Assembly: GCA_965200925.1 (NCBI GenBank)
Contig: OZ241738.1
Coordinates: 186,001-250,000, forward strand
Direction of reading: 5' to 3'
DNA: 64,000 nucleotides
Source: WTGU01 sp965200925
Lineage (GTDB): Bacteria; Pseudomonadota; Alphaproteobacteria; UBA828
The notes under the pieces were generated by a model. That model was given only the letters and a program-made list of their open reading frames with translations, searched no databases and was not told the origin of the DNA. The translations under genes were made by a program, and so were the position numbers. Each line of letters starts with the position of its first letter. The stretch's first letter is position 1. Positions 24,362-32,187 of this stretch are shown in pieces.

Positions 24362-24686
24362 ATGCTTGCCAAACTGACTTCCAGGAACCAGTCGACCCTG
24401 CCCACTGCGCGGCATCCCCGCTGAAGCCCACGCATACACCGTCAACAGCCGCACCCCCCTCGAATGGTGCATCGACCGCTACCGCATGACGCGCGACAGG
24501 GAGAGCGGCATCGGCAACGACCCCAACGCTTGGTTCCCCGACCCCCGCGCCCTCGCCGCCGCCATCCGCCGCATCGTCCACGTCAGCACCGAAACCGCCC
24601 GAATCGTTGCGGATTTACCGCTCGCCGTGGCCGCCGGCGCACGAGAAAACAAAGAACGAGATTTCATCGACATTATTAATGATTGA
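24362..24686 (+). pseudogene. AbrB-type antitoxin start joined to a restriction-helicase tail
   Basis: From ATG 24362 the frame reads MLAKLTSRNQSTLP, the DNA-binding start of an AbrB/MazE-like antitoxin, and then stops at 24424. From about 24405, in another frame, the text GIPAEAHAYTVNSRTPLEW runs on through YRMTRDRESGIGNDPNAW and ends RIVHVSTETARIVADLP to a stop at 24686. That is the C-terminal end of large restriction/helicase proteins (type ISP-like). Two unrelated genes have been joined by deletion; neither can function. Confidence 0.6.
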
Positions 24687-24742
24687 AATAGCGAATGAAG
24701 TGTGATAAGACAGAGCAACTTTGGAGAATGAAGGAGCGTTTC

Positions 24743-25855
24743 ATGCTGGAGGCGATGCGAACGCCATCGACTCAAGGCATGTTCCGGAACTCGTTCAGAA
24801 TTAATACTTCGGTAGCGATGAAGCGTCTATCGGCAAAGCAGAAGCGTTGGCAAATCAGACATGCCAAGCGAAGTGCACGCCGTAGGTTACGCCGTCGCGG
24901 GCATCATGCAATGGTACGAGATCCTGGACAGATTCGCTTGCTTTTATTGCCGAAAACACTCAGTTTTAAAGAGAATTATGATGAGACAATCACGTTTTTC
25001 AACAACTTGCGCGAAGCGTCGGAAAGACGCATACTCCTGAAAATTGATTTCACAACCCTTCGGTATGTAGGGCCGGCTGCTGCATTGGTTCTTGCGGCTG
25101 AACTCGACAGTTGGCGCTTGATGGGTAGACACCGAATTCGGGTGCTTGATATCGATAGATGGAACCAGGATATCAGGCATATTCTTGACGAAATGGGTTT
25201 ATTTGAACTTATCAGAGTAGCAAATCCACCACCGGATTTGAATTCGAGTCGGCCGTCAATCCGCTTCATTCGCTTCAAATCGAGCGATGTTGCCGACGGT
25301 GAATTGGCGACAGATCTCCGCACCGATCTTGAGGTTGTTACGGGTCAAATACCTGGATGGCAACATCTCTATCGTGGATTAGCTGAAGCCATGACGAATG
25401 TGCGACAGCACGCTTATTCTTCAGACAGTCACGGAGTATCAGTACATAGCAATACCAGGAAATGGTGGATGGGTGGTGCCTACGACGACCAGCGCAAGGT
25501 GCTGACGTGTTCGTTCTTCGACCGGGGGGTAGGAATTCCGGCGACGTTACCGCGAACACATGCATGGGAAAGAATACGAGAATTTCTGAAAGAGTGGAGT
25601 CTTTCTGAAAACGATGCTTCTCTCATCGCTGCCGCGACGGCGATGGGACGCACCAGTACCGGCGCCGAGCATCAAGGACGCGGCTTGGCGGATGTGAAGG
25701 AATTCGTCAAACGGTCCGGGGGTGGTGGGCGGTTACGCATCTTGAGTCGACAAGGGCAGTACATATATGAAGGGGAAGGCAAGGAGGAGCGTACATCGCT
25801 GCTGTCGTCGTCGATTGGCGGCACCCTGATCGAGTGGGAGGTCACCTTGCCGTGA
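24743..25855 (+). CDS. STAS-domain plus GHKL ATPase protein
   Basis: Predicted cytoplasmic regulator or ATPase of 370 residues. A basic N-terminus (residues 1-55, with RRRLRRRG) leads to a STAS-like domain (about 60-165; IDFTTLRYVGPAAALVLAAE) and a C-terminal GHKL/HATPase domain: N box EAMTNVRQHAY near 215, G1 box FFDRGVGIP near 259, G2 box GRGLADVKEFV near 313. There is no histidine-kinase dimerisation domain. ATG 24743 has AGGAG six bases upstream; an in-frame ATG at 24695 would add 16 residues. AT-rich compared with its neighbours, suggesting transfer. First gene of a tight three-gene operon. Confidence 0.8.
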   Translation: MLEAMRTPSTQGMFRNSFRINTSVAMKRLSAKQKRWQIRHAKRSARRRLRRRGHHAMVRDPGQIRLLLLPKTLSFKENYDETITFFNNLREASERRILLKIDFTTLRYVGPAAALVLAAELDSWRLMGRHRIRVLDIDRWNQDIRHILDEMGLFELIRVANPPPDLNSSRPSIRFIRFKSSDVADGELATDLRTDLEVVTGQIPGWQHLYRGLAEAMTNVRQHAYSSDSHGVSVHSNTRKWWMGGAYDDQRKVLTCSFFDRGVGIPATLPRTHAWERIREFLKEWSLSENDASLIAAATAMGRTSTGAEHQGRGLADVKEFVKRSGGGGRLRILSRQGQYIYEGEGKEERTSLLSSSIGGTLIEWEVTLP

Positions 25856-25868
25856 ACGGAGGTCGGAG

Positions 25869-26201
25869 ATGATCGAAATTCACATCGCGAAGGACTTCAG
25901 CCGGGCTCCCGCGGGGCGGTATCGTGATGACGGCCCTCGAAGCGGGCAGGCGTTTCGTGAGGAGTATCTCGCGCCCGCGCTCAAGAAAGAGGACGAGGTG
26001 GTTGTTTACCTCGACGAAGTCGAAGGTTACGGCTCCTCGTTCCTGGAAGAGGCGTTTGGCGGCCTCGTGCGGGTCGAGGGATTTACCGGTGAGAAATTGC
26101 ATCGGTTGTTGACTCTCGAAACCATCGATGGTGCGTGGAAGGAGGAAATCTGGACATACATCGATCAGTCTTCCGAGAGCGCGGCATCCGCCAGACGTTA
26201 A
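25869..26201 (+). CDS. STAS-like DUF4325 protein
   Basis: Small protein of 110 residues recognised as DUF4325, a STAS-like fold, from the pattern FREEYLAPALKKEDEVVVYLDEVEGYGSSFLEEAFGGL in its middle (residues 27-66) with the GYGSSFL serine region typical of the family. DUF4325 proteins are commonly paired with GHKL ATPases, as here with the gene 13 bases upstream. By analogy with anti-sigma/anti-anti-sigma switches it could be the phospho-acceptor partner of that ATPase; this is inference. GGAGG precedes ATG 25869. Confidence 0.75.
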   Translation: MIEIHIAKDFSRAPAGRYRDDGPRSGQAFREEYLAPALKKEDEVVVYLDEVEGYGSSFLEEAFGGLVRVEGFTGEKLHRLLTLETIDGAWKEEIWTYIDQSSESAASARR

Positions 26202-26699
26202 ATGGACATATTCTATTATATCGCGAGTCCTGCCGCCATTCTCATATCTGCTGGTGTTGGTATCCTCGTCGGCAGATCCGGACAGCGACGGAGCGAGTTG
26301 GAACGTCGACTCAAGGAGCTTGAGGATTTCGTATGGCGCTTTGCACAGATCGCCGAAGAGTATTGGAATCTGGAGTCCCGTGATGATAGATTGCGCGGAC
26401 TTGAAATATCTATGAAGAATCTTTCGCTTAGGATAGGAAGCAATATAGCACAGCTGAATTCCAACTACAGCGACTATCTCTTTGATAATAGCTCGCTTCT
26501 CTTCGCACTTCGTCAGGCAGCTACAGGTCCACCATTCGAGGAGAACGGGCGACAGGCCAATCCACAGAGAGGAGATGAGATTCGTCGGGCAGCATCTGAA
26601 TTGGTTCACGAAATACCAATGGCCCGGAAAAACTTCCGAAAGCGGCTGATTGGGAATCGCTTCTTCCAGTTTCTAATCCGCATGAAGGATATTACCTAA
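26202..26699 (+). CDS. Membrane-anchored coiled-coil protein of the STAS/GHKL operon
   Basis: Protein of 165 residues of no recognised family. A single N-terminal membrane helix (about residues 5-25, YYIASPAAILISAGVGILVG) is followed by a likely coiled coil (28-95, RRSELERRLKELEDF onward) and a charged C-terminus. ATG 26202 follows immediately after the DUF4325 stop, so it is very probably cotranslated. Composition is AT-rich like its two partners. It could be the membrane effector or anchor of the three-gene module. No catalytic motif is visible. Confidence 0.65.
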   Translation: MDIFYYIASPAAILISAGVGILVGRSGQRRSELERRLKELEDFVWRFAQIAEEYWNLESRDDRLRGLEISMKNLSLRIGSNIAQLNSNYSDYLFDNSSLLFALRQAATGPPFEENGRQANPQRGDEIRRAASELVHEIPMARKNFRKRLIGNRFFQFLIRMKDIT

Positions 26700-26742
26700 T
26701 CTCCGCCCACGATACGATCAACAGAGACCGGCACGAGGCGCC

Positions 26743-27864
26743 ATGAGCCTTTCGATCGACTGCGATTTCGACGGCGGTAATATCCGCTGCCTCTCGGCCG
26801 CTGCGCCCGACGACATCCGGCTCGAAATTCGGCCGGACGCCGGCGCGGAATTCTTCCAGTGGTTCTTCTTTCGGCTCCGGGGCGCGGGCGGGCGCGATTG
26901 CGTGCTCAGGATCGAGAACGCCGGCGCCGCGTCCTACCCGGAAGGCTGGCGCGGCTACCGCGCCGTCGCTTCGGAGAACCGGCGGGACTGGCCGCGTGTC
27001 GCGACAGAATTCGACGGCACGGCGCTGACCGTCCGCCACCGCCCCGCAGGCGATGAGGCGTGGTTCGCCTATTTCGCGCCCTACCCGATGGCCCGCCACG
27101 ACGCCTTGGTCGCGCGCGCCCGCCGCGCGCCCGGCGTGCGCCACAGCCGCCTGGGCGCAACCCTCGACGGCCAGCCCCTCGACCTGATCGCGGCCGGTGC
27201 GGAAGGGGCGCCGTGCTGCTGGATCCTCGGGCGCCAGCATCCGGGCGAGACCATGGCCGGATGGTGGATGGAAGGCTTCCTCGAACGGCTGCTCGACCCG
27301 GCGGATCGAACGGCCCGCGCCCTGCTCCGCCGCGCGCGACTCCACGTCGTGCCCAACATGAACCCGGACGGCTGCCGCCGCGGCCACCTGCGGACCAATG
27401 CCGCGGGCGTCAATCTCAACCGCGCCTGGGCCGCGCCCACCATGGCGGAGAGCCCGGAGGTCTTCCTGGTGCGCGCGTGCATGGCGCGCACCGGCGTCGA
27501 TGTCTGCCTCGACGTGCACGGCGACGAGGCACTGCCCTATGTCTTCCTCGCCGGCCCCGAGGGCATCCCCTCGTTCTCCGCCGCCCTCGCCCGCCGCCTG
27601 GCGCGCTTCAAGGCGGCCCTGGCCGGCGCCGACCCCGCCTTCCAGACGGCGCACGGTTATCCCGTCACCCCGCCGGGCAAGGCCAATCTCGCCATCTGCA
27701 CGAACTACGCGGCGGAAACCTTCGGCTGCTTGGCGATGACCCTGGAGCAGCCGTTCAAGGACGCGGCGAACGCACCCGACCCCCGCGAGGGCTGGTCACC
27801 CGCCCGCTGTCGCCGCCTGGGCCGAGCCTGCGTAGAGGCGCTGGCCGCCACCGCCGGCCGGTGA
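26743..27864 (+). CDS. M14-family zinc carboxypeptidase, cytosolic (CCP-like)
   Basis: Zinc carboxypeptidase of 373 residues. An N-terminal beta domain (1-115) like that of cytosolic carboxypeptidases precedes the M14 catalytic domain. Zinc ligands are visible in RQHPGETMAGWWMEG (His and Glu near 165) and in LDVHGDEALPY (His near 260); VPNMNPDGCRRGHLRTN gives the substrate-binding Asn-Arg region and MTLEQPFKD the catalytic Glu near 335. No signal peptide, so the enzyme is cytosolic. ATG 26743 follows a GAGGCGCC stretch. Substrate peptide unknown. Confidence 0.9.
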   Translation: MSLSIDCDFDGGNIRCLSAAAPDDIRLEIRPDAGAEFFQWFFFRLRGAGGRDCVLRIENAGAASYPEGWRGYRAVASENRRDWPRVATEFDGTALTVRHRPAGDEAWFAYFAPYPMARHDALVARARRAPGVRHSRLGATLDGQPLDLIAAGAEGAPCCWILGRQHPGETMAGWWMEGFLERLLDPADRTARALLRRARLHVVPNMNPDGCRRGHLRTNAAGVNLNRAWAAPTMAESPEVFLVRACMARTGVDVCLDVHGDEALPYVFLAGPEGIPSFSAALARRLARFKAALAGADPAFQTAHGYPVTPPGKANLAICTNYAAETFGCLAMTLEQPFKDAANAPDPREGWSPARCRRLGRACVEALAATAGR

Positions 27865-27868
27865 GAGC

Positions 27869-28294
27869 CTATTCGTCTTCCCCGATGCCGAGCGTCCCGG
27901 TGCGCGGCGTCAGCGTCAGGGCGGCGGAGTTCATGCAGTAGCGCAGCCCGGTAGGCCGGGGGCCGTCGGGGAAGACGTGGCCGAGATGGGCGTCGCAGCG
28001 GGCGCACACCACCTCAGTCCGGCGCATCCCGTGGCTGTGGTCTTCCACCGTGCCGACGCTGTCCGGCGCGAGCGGCTTGGTGAAGCTGGGCCAGCCGGTG
28101 CCGGAATCGAACTTGTCCTCCGAGCCGAAGAGCGGAGCGCCGCAGCAGACGCAGGCATAGGCGCCGGGAGTCTTGGCGTCGCAATAGGCGCCGGTGAACG
28201 GCCGCTCGGTGCCCTTCCTGCGGGTGACGTAATACTGCTCCGCCGTCAGCGCCGCGCGCCATTCCGCGTCCGTCTTCACGATCTTCTCGACCAT
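27869..28294 (-). CDS. msrB: Peptide-methionine (R)-S-oxide reductase
   Basis: Repairs methionine-R-sulfoxide in proteins. 141 residues. Two zinc CxxC pairs (ACVCCGAPLFG and VCARCDAHLGHVF), the FDSGTGWPSF motif and the catalytic cysteine in RYCMNSAAL near residue 122 are all present. ATG 28294 gives MVEKIVKTDAEWRAAL; longer in-frame starts add only low-complexity residues. It ends five bases from the convergent carboxypeptidase gene. Confidence 0.96.
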   Translation of the reverse strand: MVEKIVKTDAEWRAALTAEQYYVTRRKGTERPFTGAYCDAKTPGAYACVCCGAPLFGSEDKFDSGTGWPSFTKPLAPDSVGTVEDHSHGMRRTEVVCARCDAHLGHVFPDGPRPTGLRYCMNSAALTLTPRTGTLGIGEDE

Positions 28295-28494
28295 GCCGGC
28301 CTCCCCGCCGCGCCGCCTGCCCCGCGCCGCCGCCGGAGGGCGGCCGCGGAAGGCGAAGCTGGCGCGGGCGGTGATCATAAGGTAAGTCTGGCACGCACGC
28401 ACCCGCTCACGGGCGCGGTGCCGGACCGTGTGTGAAGCGCGCGCCGCAAGGCGCGTCATTCGAAGGCGCGCCCTGCGGCGTGACGGAGGCCAGC

Positions 28495-29832
28495 ATGGCG
28501 CGGCCCGCGCCCGAATCGGTCAGGGACATCGCCTTGCTCGGCACCGGGACGATCGGCGCGAGCTGGGCCGCTTATTTCCTCGCCCGCGGGTTCAGGGTCA
28601 CGGCGTGGGATCCGGCGCCCGGCGCGGCGGCGCGGCTCCGCGCCTTCGTCGATGCGGCCTGGCCCGTCATGGCGCGGGCGGGCCTCGCCGACGGCGCCGA
28701 CCCCGCGCGCATCCGCATGGCGGAGGAGCCGGCGCCCGCGGTCGAGGGCGCGGTCTTCGTCCAGGAGAGCGCGCCGGAGGACGCGGCGATCAAGCGCGAC
28801 CTCTACCGGCGCATCGACCCGGCTCTCGCGGCCGACGCGATCGTCGCGTCGAGCACGTCGGGCCTTCTGATCGGCGCGCTGCGGGAAGGGTTGCGGAACG
28901 GCGCCCGTTTCGTGGTCGGCCACCCCTTCAACCCGCCTCATCTCGTTCCCCTGGTCGAGGTCGTCGGCGGCAGCGGCGCCGATCCGGAGGCGGTGGCATG
29001 GGCCGTCGCCTTCTATCGCGCTCACGGCAAGCGCGCCATCCGGGTCAACCGCGAACTGCCCGGCCACGTCGCCAACCGCTTGCAGGCCGCCCTCCAGCGC
29101 GAGGCGTTCCACCTGCTGCTGTCGGGCGCGGCGAGCGCGGCCGACATCGACGCCGCCATCGCCTTCGGGCCCGGCTTGCGCTGGGCCTTCATGGGGCCGT
29201 TCCTGGGGCTCCATCTCGCCGGCGGCGAGGGCGGTGCGCGGCGGGCGCTCGAGCATTTCGGGCCGGCGCTCGAGGGCTGGTGGGCCGATCTCGGTGCGCC
29301 CCGTCTCGACCGGGAGAACGTCGAGGCTCTGGCCCGTGCCGCCCAGGAGGCGGGCGCCGGCCGCTCCCTCGCCCAGCTGGCGGCGGTGCGCGACCGCAAG
29401 CTGTGCGCATTGTCCCACGCGCTGCGGGAGGAAGGCATGATCACCAAGGGAATCAAGCAGCTGGTGGCCGAGGCGGAGGCCGAAATCGAGACCATCCCGG
29501 CTTCCGAGGCGATTGCGCTGATGGACGACGCGGACGTCGAGCTGGTGGATATCCGCGACATCCGGGAGCTGTGGCGGGAGGGCGCCGTTCCCGGCGCGCG
29601 CCACGTCCCGCGGGGCATGATCGAGTTCTGGATCGACCCGGAGAGCCCCTACCACAAGGAATTCTTCGCGAGCGGCAAGAAGTTCGTCTTCTTCTGCGCC
29701 GGCGGGATGCGCTCGGCGCTGGCGACCCAGGCGGCGCGGAACATGGGCCTCGCCCCCGTGGCCCACATCGGTGGCGGCTTCGGCGCCTGGAAGGAAGCGG
29801 GCGGCCCCGTCGAGGAGAAGCCGCGTCCCTGA
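28495..29832 (+). CDS. 3-hydroxyacyl-CoA/L-carnitine dehydrogenase-like protein fused to rhodanese
   Basis: A 445-residue fusion. Residues 1-312 are an NAD-dependent dehydrogenase of the 3-hydroxyacyl-CoA/L-carnitine dehydrogenase type: Rossmann motif LLGTGTIGASWA near 14, QESAPED near 89, and GHPFNPPHLVPLVEVVGG near 142. Residues 315-445 are a complete rhodanese domain with active-site Cys in FFCAGGMRSA near 400. The rhodanese part starts at an internal ATG (29437) with a good GGGAGGAA site, so a separate rhodanese may also be made. ATG 28495 follows GGAGG; a GTG at 28432 is an upstream alternative. Substrate unproven. Confidence 0.82.
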   Translation: MARPAPESVRDIALLGTGTIGASWAAYFLARGFRVTAWDPAPGAAARLRAFVDAAWPVMARAGLADGADPARIRMAEEPAPAVEGAVFVQESAPEDAAIKRDLYRRIDPALAADAIVASSTSGLLIGALREGLRNGARFVVGHPFNPPHLVPLVEVVGGSGADPEAVAWAVAFYRAHGKRAIRVNRELPGHVANRLQAALQREAFHLLLSGAASAADIDAAIAFGPGLRWAFMGPFLGLHLAGGEGGARRALEHFGPALEGWWADLGAPRLDRENVEALARAAQEAGAGRSLAQLAAVRDRKLCALSHALREEGMITKGIKQLVAEAEAEIETIPASEAIALMDDADVELVDIRDIRELWREGAVPGARHVPRGMIEFWIDPESPYHKEFFASGKKFVFFCAGGMRSALATQAARNMGLAPVAHIGGGFGAWKEAGGPVEEKPRP

Positions 29833-29968
29833 TCCCGTGCGTGTCGCCCCTTTCCGGCGCGCGGCCCCGGCGCGCGCGTGCAGGTACGCCGCGGGGAGGT
29901 GAGGCATCCGCGTCGGGCCCGCGCCGCTTCTCGCCGCCTATCGTGCCCTGCCGCCGCCGCTCCGCGGG

Positions 29969-30841
29969 ATGCTCCTCCTGCTCGGCGCGACGGTCGGTTT
30001 CGCGTCGATGCACGCGGTGATCCGCATCGCGGCGAGCGAGCAGCACCCCTTCGAGGTCGCGTTCTTCCGCAATCTCTTCGGCCTCGTCGTCCTCTCGCCT
30101 TTCCTGCTGCGCCATGGCTTCGGCGCGCTGCGCACCCGCCGCCTGCCGCTGCACGCGGCGCGGGGCGCCGTCCACGTCTCCGCGATGCTGATGTTCTTCT
30201 CGGCGGTGCCGATCACGCCGCTCGGCACGGTCGCGGCGCTCAGCTTCACGGCGCCGCTCTTCGTCACCGTCGGCGCCGTGCTGGTGCTGGGGGAGGTCGT
30301 GCGCATCCGGCGCATCGCGGCGCTGGTGGCGGGTTTCGCCGGCGCGCTCGTGATCATTCGCCCGGGTGTGGCGGCGCTCGATCCCGGCTCGCTGCTGGTC
30401 CTCGGCTCGTCGGCCGTCTGGGCCGGCGCCATGATCCTGATCAAGCTGCTTTCGCGCACCGAGTCGAGCCTGACGATGACGGCCTACATGGCGGTCTTCC
30501 TCACGCCCCTTTCGTCGATCGCCGCGGCCTTCGTCTGGCGCTGGCCGAGTCCGGAAGAACTCGGCTGGTTCGCCCTCATGGGAAGCCTCGGGACGGTCGC
30601 CCATCTCTGCCTGGCCCAGGCCTTCCGCGAGGCCGACGCGGCGGCGGTCCTGCCGGTCGATTTCCTGCGCCTGATCTGGGCGTCGGTCTTCGGCTACCTG
30701 TTGTTCGGCGAGGTCCCCGTCCTCTTCGTCTGGATCGGCGGCACGATCATCTTCGCCAGCACGCTCTATCTCGCCTGGCGCGAGGCCAAGGTCGCGCGCG
30801 CCGACGTCTCCGCCCGGTCGGGCCCCCAGCCGCCGGGTTAG
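29969..30841 (+). CDS. EamA/DMT-family transporter
   Basis: Inner-membrane exporter of 290 residues with ten predicted helices and the two EamA repeats (about 1-135 and 145-280). GATVGFASMHAVIRIA near the start and the second-repeat GSLGTVAHLCLAQAF near 205 are typical. ATG 29969 is the first standard start after an in-frame stop at 29900, but a non-standard start up to 20 codons earlier is possible because homologous text seems to extend upstream. Substrate unknown; members export metabolites and amino acids. Confidence 0.82.
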   Translation: MLLLLGATVGFASMHAVIRIAASEQHPFEVAFFRNLFGLVVLSPFLLRHGFGALRTRRLPLHAARGAVHVSAMLMFFSAVPITPLGTVAALSFTAPLFVTVGAVLVLGEVVRIRRIAALVAGFAGALVIIRPGVAALDPGSLLVLGSSAVWAGAMILIKLLSRTESSLTMTAYMAVFLTPLSSIAAAFVWRWPSPEELGWFALMGSLGTVAHLCLAQAFREADAAAVLPVDFLRLIWASVFGYLLFGEVPVLFVWIGGTIIFASTLYLAWREAKVARADVSARSGPQPPG

Positions 30842-31116
30842 AACGGGCGCGTCAGGCGCCGCCGAGGGCCACCACCACCGCGTCGGTCCCGGCCATCTCG
30901 GCGAGTTGGGGGAGGGCGTAGCCGGTGGCGGCCGAAAAATTACCAGTCCGCGATCCCATCCGCGCAACACGCTGAAAAGGCTACGGTTTCAGGATCGCGG
31001 CTCGCTCATTCCCTCACGAAGCCCCTCACCCGAACCGAGAACCGCGAATACTACGGAAGACCTTGCGAGACAATCCGCGCTTGCGGATGGCATTGCGCCG
31101 ACATAGCCTCGGGCGC
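30842..31116. other. Short gap with a possible minus-strand gene remnant
   Basis: No complete gene is seen. On the minus strand a 35-codon frame (30959-30852) reads AATGYALPQLAEM then GTDAVVVALGGA to a stop, which looks like the C-terminal tip of an enzyme rather than a small protein, but I cannot name the family. Sequence 30938-31060 shows no recognisable signal. Confidence 0.35.
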
Positions 31117-31410
31117 ATGGCCATGACCGCTTCCGCACCCGGCTTCGACGCGCTCGCCACAGCCCGGAAGCTCAAGGCGGCCGGCGTCGCCGACGCGCAC
31201 GCCGAAGCGATTGCCAAAGCCCCGGCCGAAGCCGTTGCCGCCGCCGTCTGCACGGCCCGCGCTGATCGTAGCGAGCTCGCGACCAAGGCAGACCTTGTCG
31301 GCCTCGAAGCCCGCTTCTACCGCGCGTTGTTGGTGTTGGGCGCCGCCTTGGCGGGGTTCACGGTCGCCGTCGCCGGCGTCGCCATCGGCGTGATGCAAGC
31401 GTTGGGTTAG
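31117..31410 (+). CDS. CCDC90/DUF1640-like small membrane protein
   Basis: Small protein of 97 residues. FDALATARKLKAAGVADAHAEAIAKA at the N-terminus, then a short helical part containing SELATKADLVGLEARF, then a C-terminal membrane helix (about 70-92). This arrangement matches bacterial relatives of CCDC90 (DUF1640), proteins of unknown function common in alphaproteobacteria. The middle coiled coil is shorter than usual. ATG 31117 is preferred over the upstream ATG at 31063 because homologous text begins there. It stands alone beside decayed DNA. Confidence 0.6.
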   Translation: MAMTASAPGFDALATARKLKAAGVADAHAEAIAKAPAEAVAAAVCTARADRSELATKADLVGLEARFYRALLVLGAALAGFTVAVAGVAIGVMQALG

Positions 31411-31761
31411 GGCGCCCCGCGCCGGGCCAGGGAGCACCGCTGGCTGGCGATACGGCGTGCGTGCTTCCCCCTACCCGCCGCGCCGGACGCGCGCCCACGG
31501 GGCGATCCTCGGCGCCCGCTCGCCCGTCATCCTGCATCGCGTGCACGGCCAGCCCGCCACCCTATGCGCGCCTCTGATAGCGGGGCGGATCGGGAGGCTT
31601 CGTCCCGCCTCGCTGCCGCCAAGCGAAGTCCCTATGAATGCCCCTCTGCGGATGTTCGGCCCGATTCCGGGAATCGGCGAATTCCGGGGGGCGGGTTTTC
31701 AGGCGATGCCGTGACGGCGAGCGATGCGCAGGACGACCGTGGATAGCCAGCGGGCTTCGGG
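31411..31761. other. Gene-poor stretch before the ATPase remnant
   Basis: Nothing convincing. A 26-codon frame at 31634-31714 (MNAPLRMFGPIPG onward) has no recognisable homology or ribosome site. No repeats or RNA genes are seen. Confidence 0.5.
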
Positions 31762-32017
31762 ATGGCCGGCGCGGCGCCCGGGCGGTTCGACCTCGAGGCC
31801 ATCCGGATCGTGGAGTGCCAGGACGACCGTCATGCCTATCTGGCGCTCCGCTACAAGACGGGCGTGGAGGCGCCTTCGTGGACGGCGTCGGATGGAACGC
31901 TCAGGCTGTTGGCGCTCACCTTGATCGCCTAATCTTCCCGACGAAGGGGTAGTCCATCTTCTCGAAGAACCCGAAAACGGCATTCATCCGATGGCGATCG
32001 ACTGCGTCTATCCATGA
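31762..32017 (+). pseudogene. Remnant of an AAA-type (OLD-like) ATPase with a frameshift
   Basis: The first frame reads IRIVECQDDRHAYLALRYK and then SDGTLRLLALTLIA before an immediate stop at 31930-31932. Removing one extra A there (31931-31932) restores YLPDEGVVHLLEEPENGIHP, the Walker B and following region of AAA15/OLD-like ATPases. The Walker A half of the gene is missing upstream, and the end (MAIDCVY) is cut short at 32017. Only about 85 codons of a 350-400 codon gene remain. Confidence 0.7.
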
Positions 32018-32187
32018 GAGCGGCGATGCGAGAAGCCCGCGCGCGATGGTCCCCCGACGGGTTTTTTCGTCTCGCCAGCGAAACCACCTTGCACGGCTGC
32101 CGGGAGCCCGCCTTCAGTGAGCTTCGGGACACGCTCCGAACCTGGTTCCCGGGAGGGAGCGCCCCTGCCGGGGGCGGGGAGCGGTGA
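32014..32187 (+). CDS. Hypothetical 57-residue reading frame before soxB
   Basis: ATG 32014 opens a 57-codon frame (MRAAMREARARWSPDGFF start, ending in GGSAPAGGGER) whose stop overlaps the GTG of soxB (GTGA). I recognise no family. It overlaps the end of the ATPase remnant and may be chance, or a leader peptide that couples translation into soxB. No strong ribosome site is seen before it. Confidence 0.3.
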   Translation: MRAAMREARARWSPDGFFRLASETTLHGCREPAFSELRDTLRTWFPGGSAPAGGGER

